A stretch of DNA of 64,000 bases from Trichomonas vaginalis G3 (taxonomy: Eukaryota > Parabasalia > Trichomonadida > Trichomonadidae). Position numbers and translations under genes: made by a program. Position 1 is the stretch's first letter. Every line of letters starts with the position of its first letter. The notes beneath the pieces are model-generated. The model was given only the letters and a program-made list of their open reading frames with translations, ran no database searches and was not told the DNA's origin. Of the stretch, positions 49,367 to 59,173 are shown piece by piece. The stretch spans positions 7,597,797 through 7,661,796 of the forward strand of contig NC_067204.1 of NCBI RefSeq assembly GCF_026262505.1, in the 5' to 3' direction.

Positions 49367-50452
49367 TTAGAAGAATTTTCTTATTCTTTCTGGCATGTTT
49401 TTATCTTTCCAGTACTCCCGCTCTAATGGTCCCAGATGAGTTGGTTTAGATTCTCTCAAGTTCTTAGATGGTATAACATCTTCAACGCCTCCTTCATATC
49501 TTACTTTATAAGTGTCATCGTTTGTGTTATAGTCAAGTATTTCAATAACCACTCCTCGCTTTGCTTCGTCAATGGTTTCAGCAAGTTTGCCATTACTACT
49601 TTCGACTAATTTATGTCGAGGGTAAAATGCTATGGAGTCGTCAGCAGCTTTTATAAGATATCCATTACCTTGCGTAGAGTCTACGATATAATAATTTCGA
49701 CTTAACCTTAAACGTTTCTTTGTCAATGGTTTGTCGTCAAGAACTACACGAACTTTTGTACCAGGAATGAGAGTAAATTGTGTTGAATTTCTGATATTTT
49801 GTGTTTGGCTTCGTTTCTTTTGTATATACTTTTCTTCTTGTTGTTGTGTCATTGAATTTGGTGTATGTCCTGTTGTAGAATGTGTTGAGGAATTATATAC
49901 TTCGAGAAAATGTTTCATTGTTTCTTCGGTAAAGTCTCGCTCTTGATTTAAATCTCTGAGAGTCCTTATGAAGCGGTTAATGATACCGAGTATGTTATGG
50001 TTATGGTCTTCAGTAGTGTAGTGAGTTATGTTATGCTTAATGAGAAATTCTGTGATTTCGTTGCTGAGGTATGCACCGTCTTGGTCTGATGTTAAAATAC
50101 TTGGGCTATGTTCTGCTACAAACTTTTGTAAAACTCTTAACACTTCATGAGTTCCTTTATTTCTCATTATATACGCATATGCTTTACGAGTGTTAACATT
50201 TATGAAGATGAGGAATGGTTTATGTCCTCCTTTTCTGCTTTGAATGAGAGTGTCAAATTGGTATGCGTCAGGAGTGTTGGAGTAAATTGGTAAAAAGTAG
50301 TCGTAAGGATTTATTTTTGTTTGATGTACAACATTTTTGTCAAAGAACCTTTTCACTTCAGCTCTGTTAGTAAATCCCGAACTCTTTGCAGCTTCATTGA
50401 ACTTCTTAAATGACCTCCATGGATGTTGTTCGAATACTTCTTTCAAGCTCAT
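49367..50452 (-). CDS. Maverick integrase (rve) with chromo/Tudor-like C-terminal domain, 361 aa
   Basis: N-terminal 60 residues with helical/HTH character. The rve core follows, starting DAYQFDTLIQSRKGGHKPFL (first catalytic Asp) and continuing with ILTSDQDGAYLSNEITEFL (second Asp) and the DHNHNILGIINRFIRTL helix. A basic SH3-like part comes next (FTLIPGTKVRVVLDD). The final domain, VVIEILDYNTNDDTYKVRYE plus GGVEDVIPSKNL, resembles a chromo/Tudor-type domain, as in other Polinton integrases. The frame looks whole. It differs strongly from the integrase of elements 1 and 2, marking a separate lineage. Confidence 0.85.
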   Translation of the reverse strand: MSLKEVFEQHPWRSFKKFNEAAKSSGFTNRAEVKRFFDKNVVHQTKINPYDYFLPIYSNTPDAYQFDTLIQSRKGGHKPFLIFINVNTRKAYAYIMRNKGTHEVLRVLQKFVAEHSPSILTSDQDGAYLSNEITEFLIKHNITHYTTEDHNHNILGIINRFIRTLRDLNQERDFTEETMKHFLEVYNSSTHSTTGHTPNSMTQQQEEKYIQKKRSQTQNIRNSTQFTLIPGTKVRVVLDDKPLTKKRLRLSRNYYIVDSTQGNGYLIKAADDSIAFYPRHKLVESSNGKLAETIDEAKRGVVIEILDYNTNDDTYKVRYEGGVEDVIPSKNLRESKPTHLGPLEREYWKDKNMPERIRKFF

Positions 50453-51562
50453 TTATGTAAAGTTAAAGATTTTAACCAACTCGTATCCAAGCGTGCATTG
50501 TTATATAAGGAGGCATATAATCTTTTCCATTACCTGCTGGGTCTGTAATACCAGCTACAACATGTGTATGATTTCCTGCAGTTCCACAGAAAATACCTGT
50601 GCTAACATCTTTGGGGTCAGTTGTGATATCATATCTGTTCATTCCCTGTCTATCCGAACCCGCTGCAAGATTTGTATAACCTCTTTTTTGTTATTGAATG
50701 TGAATGGTTTCCTTCCACAGATGTTCTTCCACTGAACCTATGCATATGTGAAGGAAGGTTTTCAATACCTATTTTCTTTGAACCTCCCATCTTCATTGAC
50801 TGCGTATTAGTGTAGAATGGAAAACTGTCAACTATTTCATACCATCTACCACCAAATAAAGTGTTTGGATTTATTGGATTCATAGACGTATAAACAGCTC
50901 CTATAGGATATATTAAATCATATATGCTCATAACTCTATAAACATATTCTAAAGAACTTATGTCATTAAATACCATTTGGAATGTATCTCCCGGATGAAA
51001 TGTTGCATTTGTTCCACTTTTATAATGTAATGTTAGTTCAATAGAATTATCCAAGAAAAATTCAAAAGTATCTGGTTGAAGACCTCTAACAAATTCAAAT
51101 GGAGTTGCTGGTTCACCATTTATAATTTCTGTTGTAAATGTCATTGTATCTGGTTTCGAAAATTTCTTTGTTAGTTCTGCATCCACATAAGTTTTATCTG
51201 CTTTCTTGTCTAACATTGCTGGTAGTTCATATGCTTCAAAGTTTCTGGCATGATCTTCGGTATTCCTGCAACTCTTATCTAAATTGTTAAGAGTATCTTT
51301 TACGCTTGTACTCGGATTCTCTAAAGGTGCACTTGAACCAAGGTCAAAGTTCAATATTATGTCGTCTGCTCTAACAGTAGTGAAGGATTTATGTGTATGG
51401 TTCTTGTCTGCTTTCTTGTCATATAAATCTTGAGCAGTGAATTTAATATTATGTTCATCCTTCATGACATAAACATCTTTACATCTAATGTTTCTCATCG
51501 TCGTTATGTCGTCATCCGATGTTAAACCTTGTGGAAAGTTAGGAGGTTTACAATATAATGCA

Positions 51563-51602
51563 GCCGCGTGCGGCGGGGCTCCGCCCTCCCCACCAGTTTC
51601 TT
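51563..51602. repeat. GC-rich hairpin cluster 1 inside fibre gene
   Basis: GCCGC-GT-GCGGC (51563-51574) and GGCGG-GGCT-CCGCC (51572-51585) overlap in an otherwise AT-rich gene. They encode a Gly/Ala/Pro-rich loop (EETGGEGGAPPHAAA) in frame. Confidence 0.8.
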
Positions 51603-52661
51603 CAACCGTTCCTTCAATACTTTCTATAGCAACAGTTGTGAAGGATTTATGTGTATGGTTCTTGTCTGCTTTCTTATCTAACATTGCTGGTAGTTCATGT
51701 GCTTCAAAGTTTCTGGCATGACTTTCAATGTTCCTGCAACTGTTATCTAAACTGTTAAGAGTATCTTTTACGCTTGTACTTGGATTTTCTAATGGTGCAC
51801 TTGAACCAAGGTCAAAGTTCAATATTATGTCGTCTGCTCTAACAGTAGTGAAGGATTTATGTGTATGGTTCTTGTCAGCTTTACTGTCTAAAGAAGTTTG
51901 AAGTTCATTTATATCGGAGATGTTGTGTTTATGAGATTTCAAAACTTTGTTCGTTGCGTCAAGTTCAACTTTGTCAGCTTTACTTTTAATAGCATCTTCA
52001 AACGTTATTTTTGCCTTAACTCTTAACATAAATCTTGGTTCAACTAATACACCATTAACAGAGAAAGTAGAGGCATAAATTTCATCGTTATAACTAAATG
52101 CTTCTGGTGCTTTACCTGTGTCATACTGTACAGTACAGCTTATGTCATAACCTTTAGCACGAATGTATTTATATCTTCTTTCATTAACATTTTTTGTCTT
52201 CGCTTCATCACTTCGTGTTAAATATCCATGGTAGTCCGTTATAATCTGTTCGTCTGAAGTTATATAATGAACGTGGTTTTTATCTGCTTTTTCGGCTAAT
52301 TTCTCATTAACATCATTCACTTCTAATTCAACTCTTCCGCCAGAACTCTTATTATCATTAATCTTTTTCATTAATTCGGTAATTACGTCATAAAGACTAT
52401 ATTCTGTTTTCGGTTTTGTAAATAATGAGTCAAAATTTCTTTTCATCATTACATCGCTGACATTAATGATATCACCAATTCCTTTTTCATTTATTCTCTT
52501 CATTAATTCTGCAATAATGACGAATATATAATCTGTTAATTTATTCTCTTCATCGAGGGTTATAGAATGTTTTGAAATTGAATCATTAACTCCTCTAAAT
52601 AAATCAATAACTTCAGGATACACGTTTTTAATGTCTTGAATAACCCGACCAGTATCCTCGC

Positions 52662-52692
52662 CACTATGTGGCTCTGAGCCCGTTGGGCTCTG
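52662..52692. repeat. GC-rich hairpin cluster 2 inside fibre gene
   Basis: GCCAC-TAT-GTGGC (52662-52674) and GAGCCC-GTT-GGGCTC (52678-52692). In frame they encode QQSPTGSEPHSGEDTG, a loop-like insertion. Confidence 0.8.
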
Positions 52693-53367
52693 TTGTTCAT
52701 GTTCTTCGTTCCCGTCGTTACGTGGTTTTATATCTCTAACCATCATCAACGCAGCCATAACCGGAGGGTTTGTTGCTACCTGTTCGAAAATCCGTCCGTT
52801 ATGTATGGTATATCTAAATAATTTCTTTGTGTTTGTTAAAACATTTGAAACAAGTCTTTTAAAACCATCTACAAAATTTCCTGTTTCACCTAATGTTCTT
52901 GCAGCATTTACAAGCTCACCCATTCCCGCTTTTGACCCCAAAAACGTCCATATTGCATTTATTTCACTCTGTATAGTTGTCCATTCAGCGAAACTAACAC
53001 CCGCATTCGCTAAGCTGAAAATGAAATTCAGTGGATCGAACTTAATTCCACCTTCTTTTTCAATTTCAACGAACTCACTAACATGAGATTTTAAATATTC
53101 TTTCGTTAAAATTGTTTTCCCCGATGTTATGTCATTAACGAAACTATCACCGTCAAAAGTTAACGAATTCAATTTCGTCGTTGATGCTTTTATTTCATAC
53201 ACCGCTTTATCGATAGTTTTTGGCTCACCTTCTTTAGAAGCATATGAAACATTAATGAATGAATTATATGTATTCGTGAATGAATTAAAATCAATGATTT
53301 TCATTAATGACGCCTTTAATGATTCATTAACTGTTGAATCCCTTAAAACAATTAATGAACTGTCATG

Positions 53368-53420
53368 GGCTTCGCCCTGGTCGCTTCGGTCTGAAAGACC
53401 TTCAGGACTCAAAGAGTCCG
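53368..53420. repeat. GC-rich hairpin cluster 3 inside fibre gene
   Basis: Three hairpins in a row: GGGC-TTC-GCCC (53368-53378), GGTCT-GAA-AGACC (53389-53401) and GGACTC-AAA-GAGTCC (53406-53420). In frame they encode TDSLSPEGLSDRSDQGEAHD. A recognisable remnant is present in the damaged copy near 43.63 kb. Confidence 0.85.
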
Positions 53421-54006
53421 TTTGCGACTTTATGAAAGGTACACTGCAAACCGTCGAGTTTGGATCAAATGCTGTAGTTGGTGCAGGAATATTAATGATA
53501 TAAGTCATTAAATCATTAAGTGACGTAAATAATGTTGTCGTTTTTGATTTAATTTCTTTAGCATCTGTTATATATGGTAATTTTATTTCTGTAGTTTCTG
53601 AATTAAAGATATTCGCTAAAATGTTTTGTAAACTGTTTTGAACAGCTGTGTAAACCGTTGAATTCGGAACTCTTACGATTTCACCATCCTTAATAAAAGG
53701 CATTGTACATGACGTAGTGCTTGGGTCAAATCTTTCGGGATTATAATTCAACATATATTCTAACGCTTCATATACAGACTTATATACTGTTGTGTCGTTC
53801 TTCATGACAACTTCACCATTTACAATGAATGGCATAGTGCATGGAGTTAAAATAGGGTCAAACTTTTCATAGTCCTTCCATGTTATGTATTTCTCGGTAT
53901 TTCCATCAGAAATAACAATATATTTGTCAGTAAGTGTGAGAGAGTATTGACCAAAATATAAACGTTTAGCTCTGTCAGCTTCATACGCATATGCAGCAAT
54001 ACTCAT

Positions 54007-54023
54007 ATTTTAATGAGAATAAA
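54007..54023. promoter_or_regulatory. 17-bp bidirectional promoter
   Basis: ATTTTAATGAGAATAAA lies between the fibre ATG (minus) and the ATG at 54024 (plus). The same position and style as 22292-22309, here with TCTC in place of TCTA on the minus strand. Confidence 0.45.
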
Positions 54024-54428
54024 ATGTTGTTCTATTTGCAAAGTACAGACCCAAACGAATACGGGACAGTAAAGCTACAAACAAACTTAGGTCTTCAGAA
54101 TGAAGCGCTTGCTTTCAGAGTTGTTGACTTCAATACTATCGCTTCATTCGTTATAACAGATGAAACAGATTTCATGGAGCTTGAAATAGATGGAAAGAAG
54201 CACGAAATAAGATTTCACAATAATGTAGAATATAAGATGGAAACATTAGCTGGAGTGTTAAATGCGCTCATAAATACTACAATAAACAAGGAGAACGAAG
54301 AAAACTTAATGAATGTTAAACTTATTGCAGGAGTTTTGAAGTTCAGTTATGCGAAGGAGTTTAAGATAACACGAATGAGTCATAGAGTTCAATTGCTTCT
54401 GGGAGCATACCATATGACATTCCTTTGA
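54024..54428 (+). CDS. Candidate virion protein, beta-rich, 134 aa
   Basis: It begins MLFYLQSTDPNEYGTVKLQT and has alternating beta-strand patterns (FRVVDFNTIASFVI, DFMELEIDGKKHEIRF), then MNVKLIAGVLKFSYAKEFKI. It is adjacent to the fibre gene, overlaps the next reading frame by a few bases and has a damaged copy near 44.27-44.65 kb. A small capsid or fibre-base protein is plausible; no family is recognised. Confidence 0.5.
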   Translation: MLFYLQSTDPNEYGTVKLQTNLGLQNEALAFRVVDFNTIASFVITDETDFMELEIDGKKHEIRFHNNVEYKMETLAGVLNALINTTINKENEENLMNVKLIAGVLKFSYAKEFKITRMSHRVQLLLGAYHMTFL

Positions 54429-54451
54429 AAAGTGTTGACAAAACGATTGAG

Positions 54452-54760
54452 ATGAAATCTGTTCCATACGTATGTTATGGTAATTGTTTATACGTTGAGT
54501 CAAAAATAGCTAATGTCACAGGTATTTCAGGAGTTAATAGTAAAGGTTCAGTAGAATATAAATCCTTCTGTTATGCAGTCAATTCAATGTTCATTCCAAA
54601 CGTTCCTGTCATAGTAACTCATTTAGGTAAATGGGTTCGCATTAGTCCTCATAATTTGAAAGACATGCAATTCAGACTTGTTGACTTTCAAGGGCGAGCC
54701 TGTAGAACTGAAGGCACCAGTGCGAATGACTGTTGAAGTTGACTTTTTAGAAAATATTAA
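54452..54760 (+). pseudogene. Candidate virion protein (apparently broken once)
   Basis: A beta-rich protein with SVPYVCYGNCLYVESKIANV and ITHLGKWVRISPHNLKDMQF-like segments, followed directly by the 54761 gene. It looks broken near the end. It forms a tight unit with 54024-54428. Function unknown; context suggests a virion part. Confidence 0.5.
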
Positions 54761-55030
54761 ATGCAACAGCTTACAAGAGAACTCAGAGCTAAAAATATAA
54801 AGTATGAATGTTATGTATTAGGTCATGAACTTTGGTTATTGCTGTTTGATGAAACAAATGAGTTAGTTATGTCAGTCAAGAGAACAGAAAAAGGCGTCAA
54901 AGGCGCCGAGCGCAAAGCGCTATATTGTGTTAGTGAAAACTGCACCAAGTCAATAAGATTAGGTTTGCATTATGAAGATGAGTTCGATACTGTTGAAGAA
55001 GTTTTGGATAGATACTATAAGTTGCTTTAA
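54761..55030 (+). CDS. Hypothetical protein, 89 aa
   Basis: A compact alpha/beta protein (IKYECYVLGHELWLLLFDET, LGLHYEDEFDTVEEVLDRYY) with no recognised family. It contains the GC-rich hairpin GCGC-AAA-GCGC (54910-54920), encoding a short GAERKAL loop in frame. It converges on 55027-55641 with a 4-bp overlap. A damaged duplicate is near 44.97-45.25 kb. Confidence 0.55.
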   Translation: MQQLTRELRAKNIKYECYVLGHELWLLLFDETNELVMSVKRTEKGVKGAERKALYCVSENCTKSIRLGLHYEDEFDTVEEVLDRYYKLL

Positions 55031-55641
55031 TTTACTAAAACATATTTCAAACAAAGCTTATATTCTGTTGAAAGTTTTGTATACTCGTTCGAATATTTAT
55101 ACTTAAACTCAACTCCTGTAGTTCCTGGTGTTTCAATGATGCGGATGTTACCTATTTTCATGAATGGTGGCGTTTGACCACAGCATTCGATTTCAGGGTC
55201 GAGATAGTCAATGACACATTGTTTCCCTGTTATTCGTGATATAACATTTTCAAGGTCCTCCTTTGTTAGAATTATTTGGTTCTTGCTTATAAGATTTGTC
55301 AAAAGCTTCTTATCGTCTTTGAGTAAAATTGTTTGGTATAACTGAAGAAGGTAATGGTCTACGTTATCTGAAGGATTTGTTTGAACATTTATGTAAGGGT
55401 TGTCGTTGGCTTCTCTTGAAAGAATTTGGTCCAGTGGTGGATACTCTAACTTAACATCTGATGTAGCGTTAGCGTTTGAAGCTGTGTTTAAATTCACGGA
55501 TTTCAGTTCTGGTTCTTTTTCTTTCAAACACTCTGAACTATAGTTCTTTATGACAATATTGTTTGTCGTTCGTGAGTCAACATTTGATGTTGGTTCAATT
55601 GGAACATTAACGGCACCAGCTAAGATGGATTTGCTTCTCAT
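55027..55641 (-). CDS. Hypothetical protein, 204 aa
   Basis: The N-terminal 60 residues are low complexity and polar (Asn/Thr/Ser/Val). From 70 onward it looks helical then beta-rich, with TNLISKNQIILTKEDLENVI and a C-terminal GNIRIIETPGTTGVEFKYKY. Four cysteines are scattered in the last third. No family recognised. Convergent with 54761-55030. Frame whole; the duplicate at 45.25-45.9 kb is damaged. Confidence 0.6.
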   Translation of the reverse strand: MRSKSILAGAVNVPIEPTSNVDSRTTNNIVIKNYSSECLKEKEPELKSVNLNTASNANATSDVKLEYPPLDQILSREANDNPYINVQTNPSDNVDHYLLQLYQTILLKDDKKLLTNLISKNQIILTKEDLENVISRITGKQCVIDYLDPEIECCGQTPPFMKIGNIRIIETPGTTGVEFKYKYSNEYTKLSTEYKLCLKYVLVN

Positions 55642-56063
55642 TTCATATAGAATAAAAACCTTTTATATGTATGAAATGAACAATATACTCGACAAGGGTT
55701 TGAATGTAAAGCTAACGAATGAAAATATTTTGAATTCACCGAGACAGGTGCTGTGTATAAAGATGTAGAACTACTGAACAAAAGAGCTAAGGGAAGAAGC
55801 AGGAACATGAACAAAGGGTGGAAGCCTATAAAAATTTATGTCAATGATGGCTCAGGAGGTTCAAACATAAAGTATGCAGAAAGTTATAGAGTTTATGCTC
55901 TCAAAGGTGAAAAGCCTTCATTTAAGAACAGCTATTCTAACGCATATCCTCAAAAAGCTAACGGATGGAGAAGTGGATGATATGAATGACAGCAAAAATA
56001 TTAACAGAAATGGCGACAGAGATGCATGGAATTTGTTTACCATCAGTCAATTGAAGTTAAACT
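55642..56063 (+). pseudogene. Small basic gene(s), broken
   Basis: Plus-strand coding-like sequence starts with ATG near 55677 and includes a basic stretch (NKRAKGRSRNMNKGWKPIKI) and an Ala/Tyr/Lys-rich part up to about 55980, then a short overlapping frame to about 56063. It looks broken about once. The basic character could fit a DNA-condensing core protein. Confidence 0.4.
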
Positions 56064-56950
56064 TTAAAACAATGTTGGTCGTTCCCATGGAATATTTTTG
56101 ACTTTAATGGTATTAGTCATGATATGAATCTCAAGGTATGAACGAGGAGAGATGAGAGACTTATATGCTTCCCAAATTTCTTCAAAAGGTAATGTTATAC
56201 CTGACTGTTTCCAAATGAGTTCAATATCATAACGTGAGAAACCTTGAAAGATAACGAAGTCAGTTATGAGACGTTTTATGTTTAAAGCAAGAAAACGCCA
56301 TGTTTGCATAAGTATTGCTACAGTTAAGTGGTAATGTCTGACTTTAGTAATGATGTTAGCTAATGGTGAGTCAGGCTTTGACACTAAACCTTTTCCGGCG
56401 AAGTCGTCGCAAACGAGCAGAGTATTTGAAGGATACTTTTTGAAGGGGTATTTTGAAAGTTTTGACAGAATGTAGTTTGTAAGTCGTTTCATATCGTAAA
56501 CTCCTGAGTATTGACGTAAGTGGTGTTTGTCAATAATTCTTTCCATCTCTTCTGAAGTCTTTTGCATTCCTGACTGTATGAACTCTACAATAGCATAATA
56601 TTTCCTCTTACGTCGAACGTAACGTTGAAGAAATTCAATGAGTTCGCTATCTGGAACTTTAACGACAGATGCTTGAACTTTTGACATAAATGTTTTCGCT
56701 GTTGAGTCCATAGAGTCTGAAGTTGCTGATATAATGATTTGGTCATAATATGAATCTTGACCTAAACGCTCTGTTATGAGTATATGACGAATGAGGTTAA
56801 ATGTCTTACCTGAACCCATCTTTCCACAATAGAAATACACACCATTTGAACGAATTCATAATCTTTGCTGAAAGGAAGAATGAGAGAAGAGTTAAGTTTG
56901 TCTGTAGTTTCATTCATGTCTTCATCTACGTCATGTATTAAATGCTTCAT
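56064..56950 (-). pseudogene. Diverged A32-type packaging ATPase (broken about once)
   Basis: P-loop FYCGKMGSGKTFNLIRH, Walker B NTLLVCDDFAG, and sensor segment VAILMQTWRFLALNIKRLIT: the same order as in the 34307-35182 ATPase but with low similarity. Predicted genome-packaging ATPase of the second Maverick type. The gene starts by context at 56950, opposite 56967. One break lies near its beginning. Confidence 0.75.
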
Positions 56951-56966
56951 TTTATCTCCATTAAAA
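56951..56966. promoter_or_regulatory. 16-bp bidirectional promoter
   Basis: TTTATCTCCATTAAAA lies between the two divergent ATGs. It belongs to the same T-rich class as 22292-22309 and 54007-54023. Confidence 0.45.
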
Positions 56967-57844
56967 ATGCAAGTCAGAAATATTCAGAACATAGCACCGA
57001 GTCTAACTGACAAGAGTATAAAGATATACTATGAACACGTTATGATGAAACCAACCAAAATTCAAGAAAGTCAGTATACTTATGAATATCCAAGACACTG
57101 GGTAGAGTATGTAGGAGGTGAGAAAGCTATTGAAATCAGACAGGTTCGAAGTATTCCAGCAGGAAGGACAATATTATTGAAGAACTTTAATGTTTTGAGG
57201 TATAATGATGAAACAAAGAAGCAAGATAGTTTTCCCTGTTGCTGTGTATGTGAACCTAGACACAGGAGATGACATGAAAGTTTTTTAACAAAGCTTCAAA
57301 CGGTAGAGAGAACAACTTACTGCGGAAGGGCATCCATTACCTTCAGAAGTTACCATAGCATATAATTTTGAAACAAACTCAATAGATTTTAAAGTCATCT
57401 CTGCAAAGAAGTCAGGTTTTACATTTAATGAAGCAGATGTATATTCGAATGAAAACTTCAAAGCTATTGCATGGTTAGATAATGACGATTGCTTTAAGAA
57501 AATATTTAAATTCAGTGACTCAACGATGTCAATAGATGACCTTCGTGGAATGTTACCATCGATGTTTACAGTAGAAGGTTCAGCAGGATTGCTTACAAGA
57601 TTGTCAATTGGTGGTATTTGGTCTCGTGAAACATGTTATAAAATCCAGTATAAGTGAATTTGCTGAAGAATCTATATTATGTCTTTCAAACTATATGTAT
57701 TCGCCGCCAAAGCATTATAGTATAACAAACTTTGTCAGTAAGTTTAACATAAGACTTGTCGAACCTTCTTCAATGAAAGATGTTGTGCTACCAAAAGATG
57801 GAAAGGATGGACTCATTATTGAGATGATTTTAATTGCATATTAA
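56967..57844 (+). pseudogene. Candidate minor capsid/penton-like protein, second Maverick type (broken about twice)
   Basis: It retains the family boxes in order: YTYEYPRHWVEYVGGEKAIE with IRQVRS (compare YRFDYPIRW and AKAIGFRR), and at the end ESILCLSNYMYSP, a FVSKFNIRLV box and LIIEMILIAY (compare NSFLCIGKDFY, FSDFQVWF and ELSFIYNY of 28892). A distant homologue in a different element supports an essential structural role. It is divergent from the ATPase. Confidence 0.6.
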
Positions 57845-58069
57845 ATGAGCTTGTTCTTGAAGGTCAGTCATGATGAAATAACTGTTGTAGAAGATGTTAG
57901 CAATTGTTCAGACATTTTGAAGCGAATAGATGAGATAAGAAAGAAGTTAGATAGACCGCAAAGCGGTGAGGGCGAAGCACGTGAGAATGTTTATGTTTCA
58001 TTGACTTTCTCCAGTAACGAGAACTTTTATGAGATAATATTGAAGAGAGATGATTTTAATATGGGGTAA
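57845..58069 (+). CDS. Hypothetical protein, 74 aa
   Basis: The ATG immediately follows the stop of the capsid-like gene (TAAATG). Beta-rich ends (LFLKVSHDEITVVEDV, NVYVSLTFSSNENFYEIILK) flank a helix and a GC-rich hairpin insertion CCGC-AAA-GCGG (57956-57966) that encodes a PQSGEGEARE loop in frame. No family recognised. Likely co-transcribed with its neighbours. Confidence 0.55.
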   Translation: MSLFLKVSHDEITVVEDVSNCSDILKRIDEIRKKLDRPQSGEGEARENVYVSLTFSSNENFYEIILKRDDFNMG

Positions 58070-58585
58070 ATGGTAGCTTGGGCAGCTTTAGGCGCAATGG
58101 GAACAAAAGCATTAGCATTTGGAGCAAAAGCACTTGGAGCTTATGACGCAGTAAATAAAATGAGTGGAGGAAGGGTTTCGAAGACATTAGATGCAAATAA
58201 AGGAAAGATTGGAGGCTGGGTTGCAAAGAAGTTAAGATTAAATAAAATAGGGCTCATAAATAAAGCATCCAATTTGGTTGCGACTGAGTCAGAAAATGCT
58301 TTAGGAAAGGACGATGAGTTTGCAAAACACGCAAAAGACTTTAATGACCAGATGAAAGGTGAAACAATGCATTTAAATAGAGTCGATGGAACTCTTCCTC
58401 CACCAGTAGTTCTTCCGTATGGTCCCTATGGAATGTATGGAAACCCTTACGAAAGACCATTTGACCCATTGACTGGTGGAAGTAACTGGTATCATTACGG
58501 ACGAAGAAGAAAGACAGTCAAGTTGGAGACAGACGTGAAGAAAGCAACTAAAAAGAAACCAAGGAAGAGAGTTATAAAGCAATGA
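58070..58585 (+). CDS. Amphipathic, basic-tailed virion-like protein, 171 aa
   Basis: Residues 1-30 are Ala/Gly/Leu-rich and hydrophobic (WAALGAMGTKALAFGAKALG). Residues 30-75 are an amphipathic basic segment. The middle is Pro/Tyr/Gly-rich (LPYGPYGMYGNPYERPF). The last 25 residues are strongly basic (KKATKKKPRKRVIKQ). It combines features of adenovirus VI-like membrane-active and VII/X-like core proteins; the comparison is compositional only. The ATG overlaps the previous stop region (GGGTAAATGG). Frame whole. Confidence 0.6.
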   Translation: MVAWAALGAMGTKALAFGAKALGAYDAVNKMSGGRVSKTLDANKGKIGGWVAKKLRLNKIGLINKASNLVATESENALGKDDEFAKHAKDFNDQMKGETMHLNRVDGTLPPPVVLPYGPYGMYGNPYERPFDPLTGGSNWYHYGRRRKTVKLETDVKKATKKKPRKRVIKQ

Positions 58586-58589
58586 ATTC

Positions 58590-58645
58590 ATGAGGTGAAA
58601 AAAGAGGTGAAAAAAGAGGTGAGATTTCACCACTTCACCTAAATT
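58590..58645. repeat. GAGGTGA palindromic intergenic repeat
   Basis: GAGGTGAAAAAAGAGGTGAG is followed by inverted TTTCACCACTTCACCT, the same class as 255-320. Confidence 0.75.
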
Positions 58646-58728
58646 TATTTTTGCGCTATGTTTTCATACGTGTGAGGGTGGTGATATCATTAATTTTAAG
58701 TTTATTTTTTTATTTTATTTTTATATAA

Positions 58729-59049
58729 ATGACGAAAACTATTGAGATAACAAACTACAACGGTCATGAGTTCAAGAATTTGTTCTTCGTTCCTCGTGAA
58801 AATACATTCTATCAGATACGAGGGAGAAAGGGTAAAGTTAGTTTGAGCGTTTATGACTACAAGCATAATGGGAGATATATAAAAGCAATAGATACAAATG
58901 GTAAACGTGTTTCATTAGCTTTGTCAAAACTTACAGGTATAAACTATGACAGTGATTTTGACCTATATGAAGAAGAAAGTGAGTCAGAAGATTATGAGCT
59001 GTTATATGAAGCACAGCAATGGGAGGAGTTGCAATACTTTTGTAAGTGA
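58729..59049 (+). CDS. Small protein related to the C-terminal domain of the HNH protein, 106 aa
   Basis: IEITNYNGHEFKNLFFVPRE and KAIDTNGKRVSLALSKLTGI match IEITDYGKHTFEFYYYSEEQ and NARDTDGKHVHIFLNKFKKL in the second half of 28270-28854. The last 30 residues are acidic. A DNA-recognition or regulatory module without its nuclease partner is likely. It has the standard T-rich leader (TTTATTTTATTTTTATATAA) before the ATG. Confidence 0.65.
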   Translation: MTKTIEITNYNGHEFKNLFFVPRENTFYQIRGRKGKVSLSVYDYKHNGRYIKAIDTNGKRVSLALSKLTGINYDSDFDLYEEESESEDYELLYEAQQWEELQYFCK

Positions 59050-59173
59050 GAACGTTTATTTTTTACATTAGTGAGGTGAAGTGGTTGGCGGCTTTGTAAA
59101 TATTTAAGGTTAAGTTAGTGTTGTCGTTTGTATTGTAAAATATACGTTAACGGTTTTGTAAAGTGTCAAATTC

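Larger units (their letters stand above)
50465..54006 (-). pseudogene. Giant phage-like tail fibre / collar protein (broken about once)
   Basis: More than 1,100 residues in the main frame. N-terminal 200 residues contain three repeats of a YKSVYEAL/STTSCTMPFI-type unit (ILTPCTMPFIVNGEVV, STTSCTMPFIKDGEIV, STVCSVPFIKSQ). A helical shaft follows, then at least four coiled-coil units with ADKNHTHKSFTTV. The C-terminal collar part has YPIGAVYTSMNPINPNTLFG, WYEIVDSFPFY and ENLPSHMHRFSG. Same class as 11768-13702 but about twice as long, with three in-frame GC-rich hairpin insertions. The broken end lies near the C-terminus. It is divergent from 54024 across 17 bases. Confidence 0.75.
48017..59100. 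mobile_element. Second Maverick type, clean part
   Basis: A Maverick segment clearly different from elements 1 and 2. It has its own integrase (49367-50452), a fibre of about 1,170 codons, a diverged ATPase, a capsid-like gene, an amphipathic basic protein and an HNH-associated domain protein. No polymerase, methylase or recognised terminus lies inside the window. GC-rich mini-hairpins are found in several genes. About five genes look broken, once or twice each. The right boundary is uncertain, probably between 59.05 and 59.25 kb. Confidence 0.7.
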
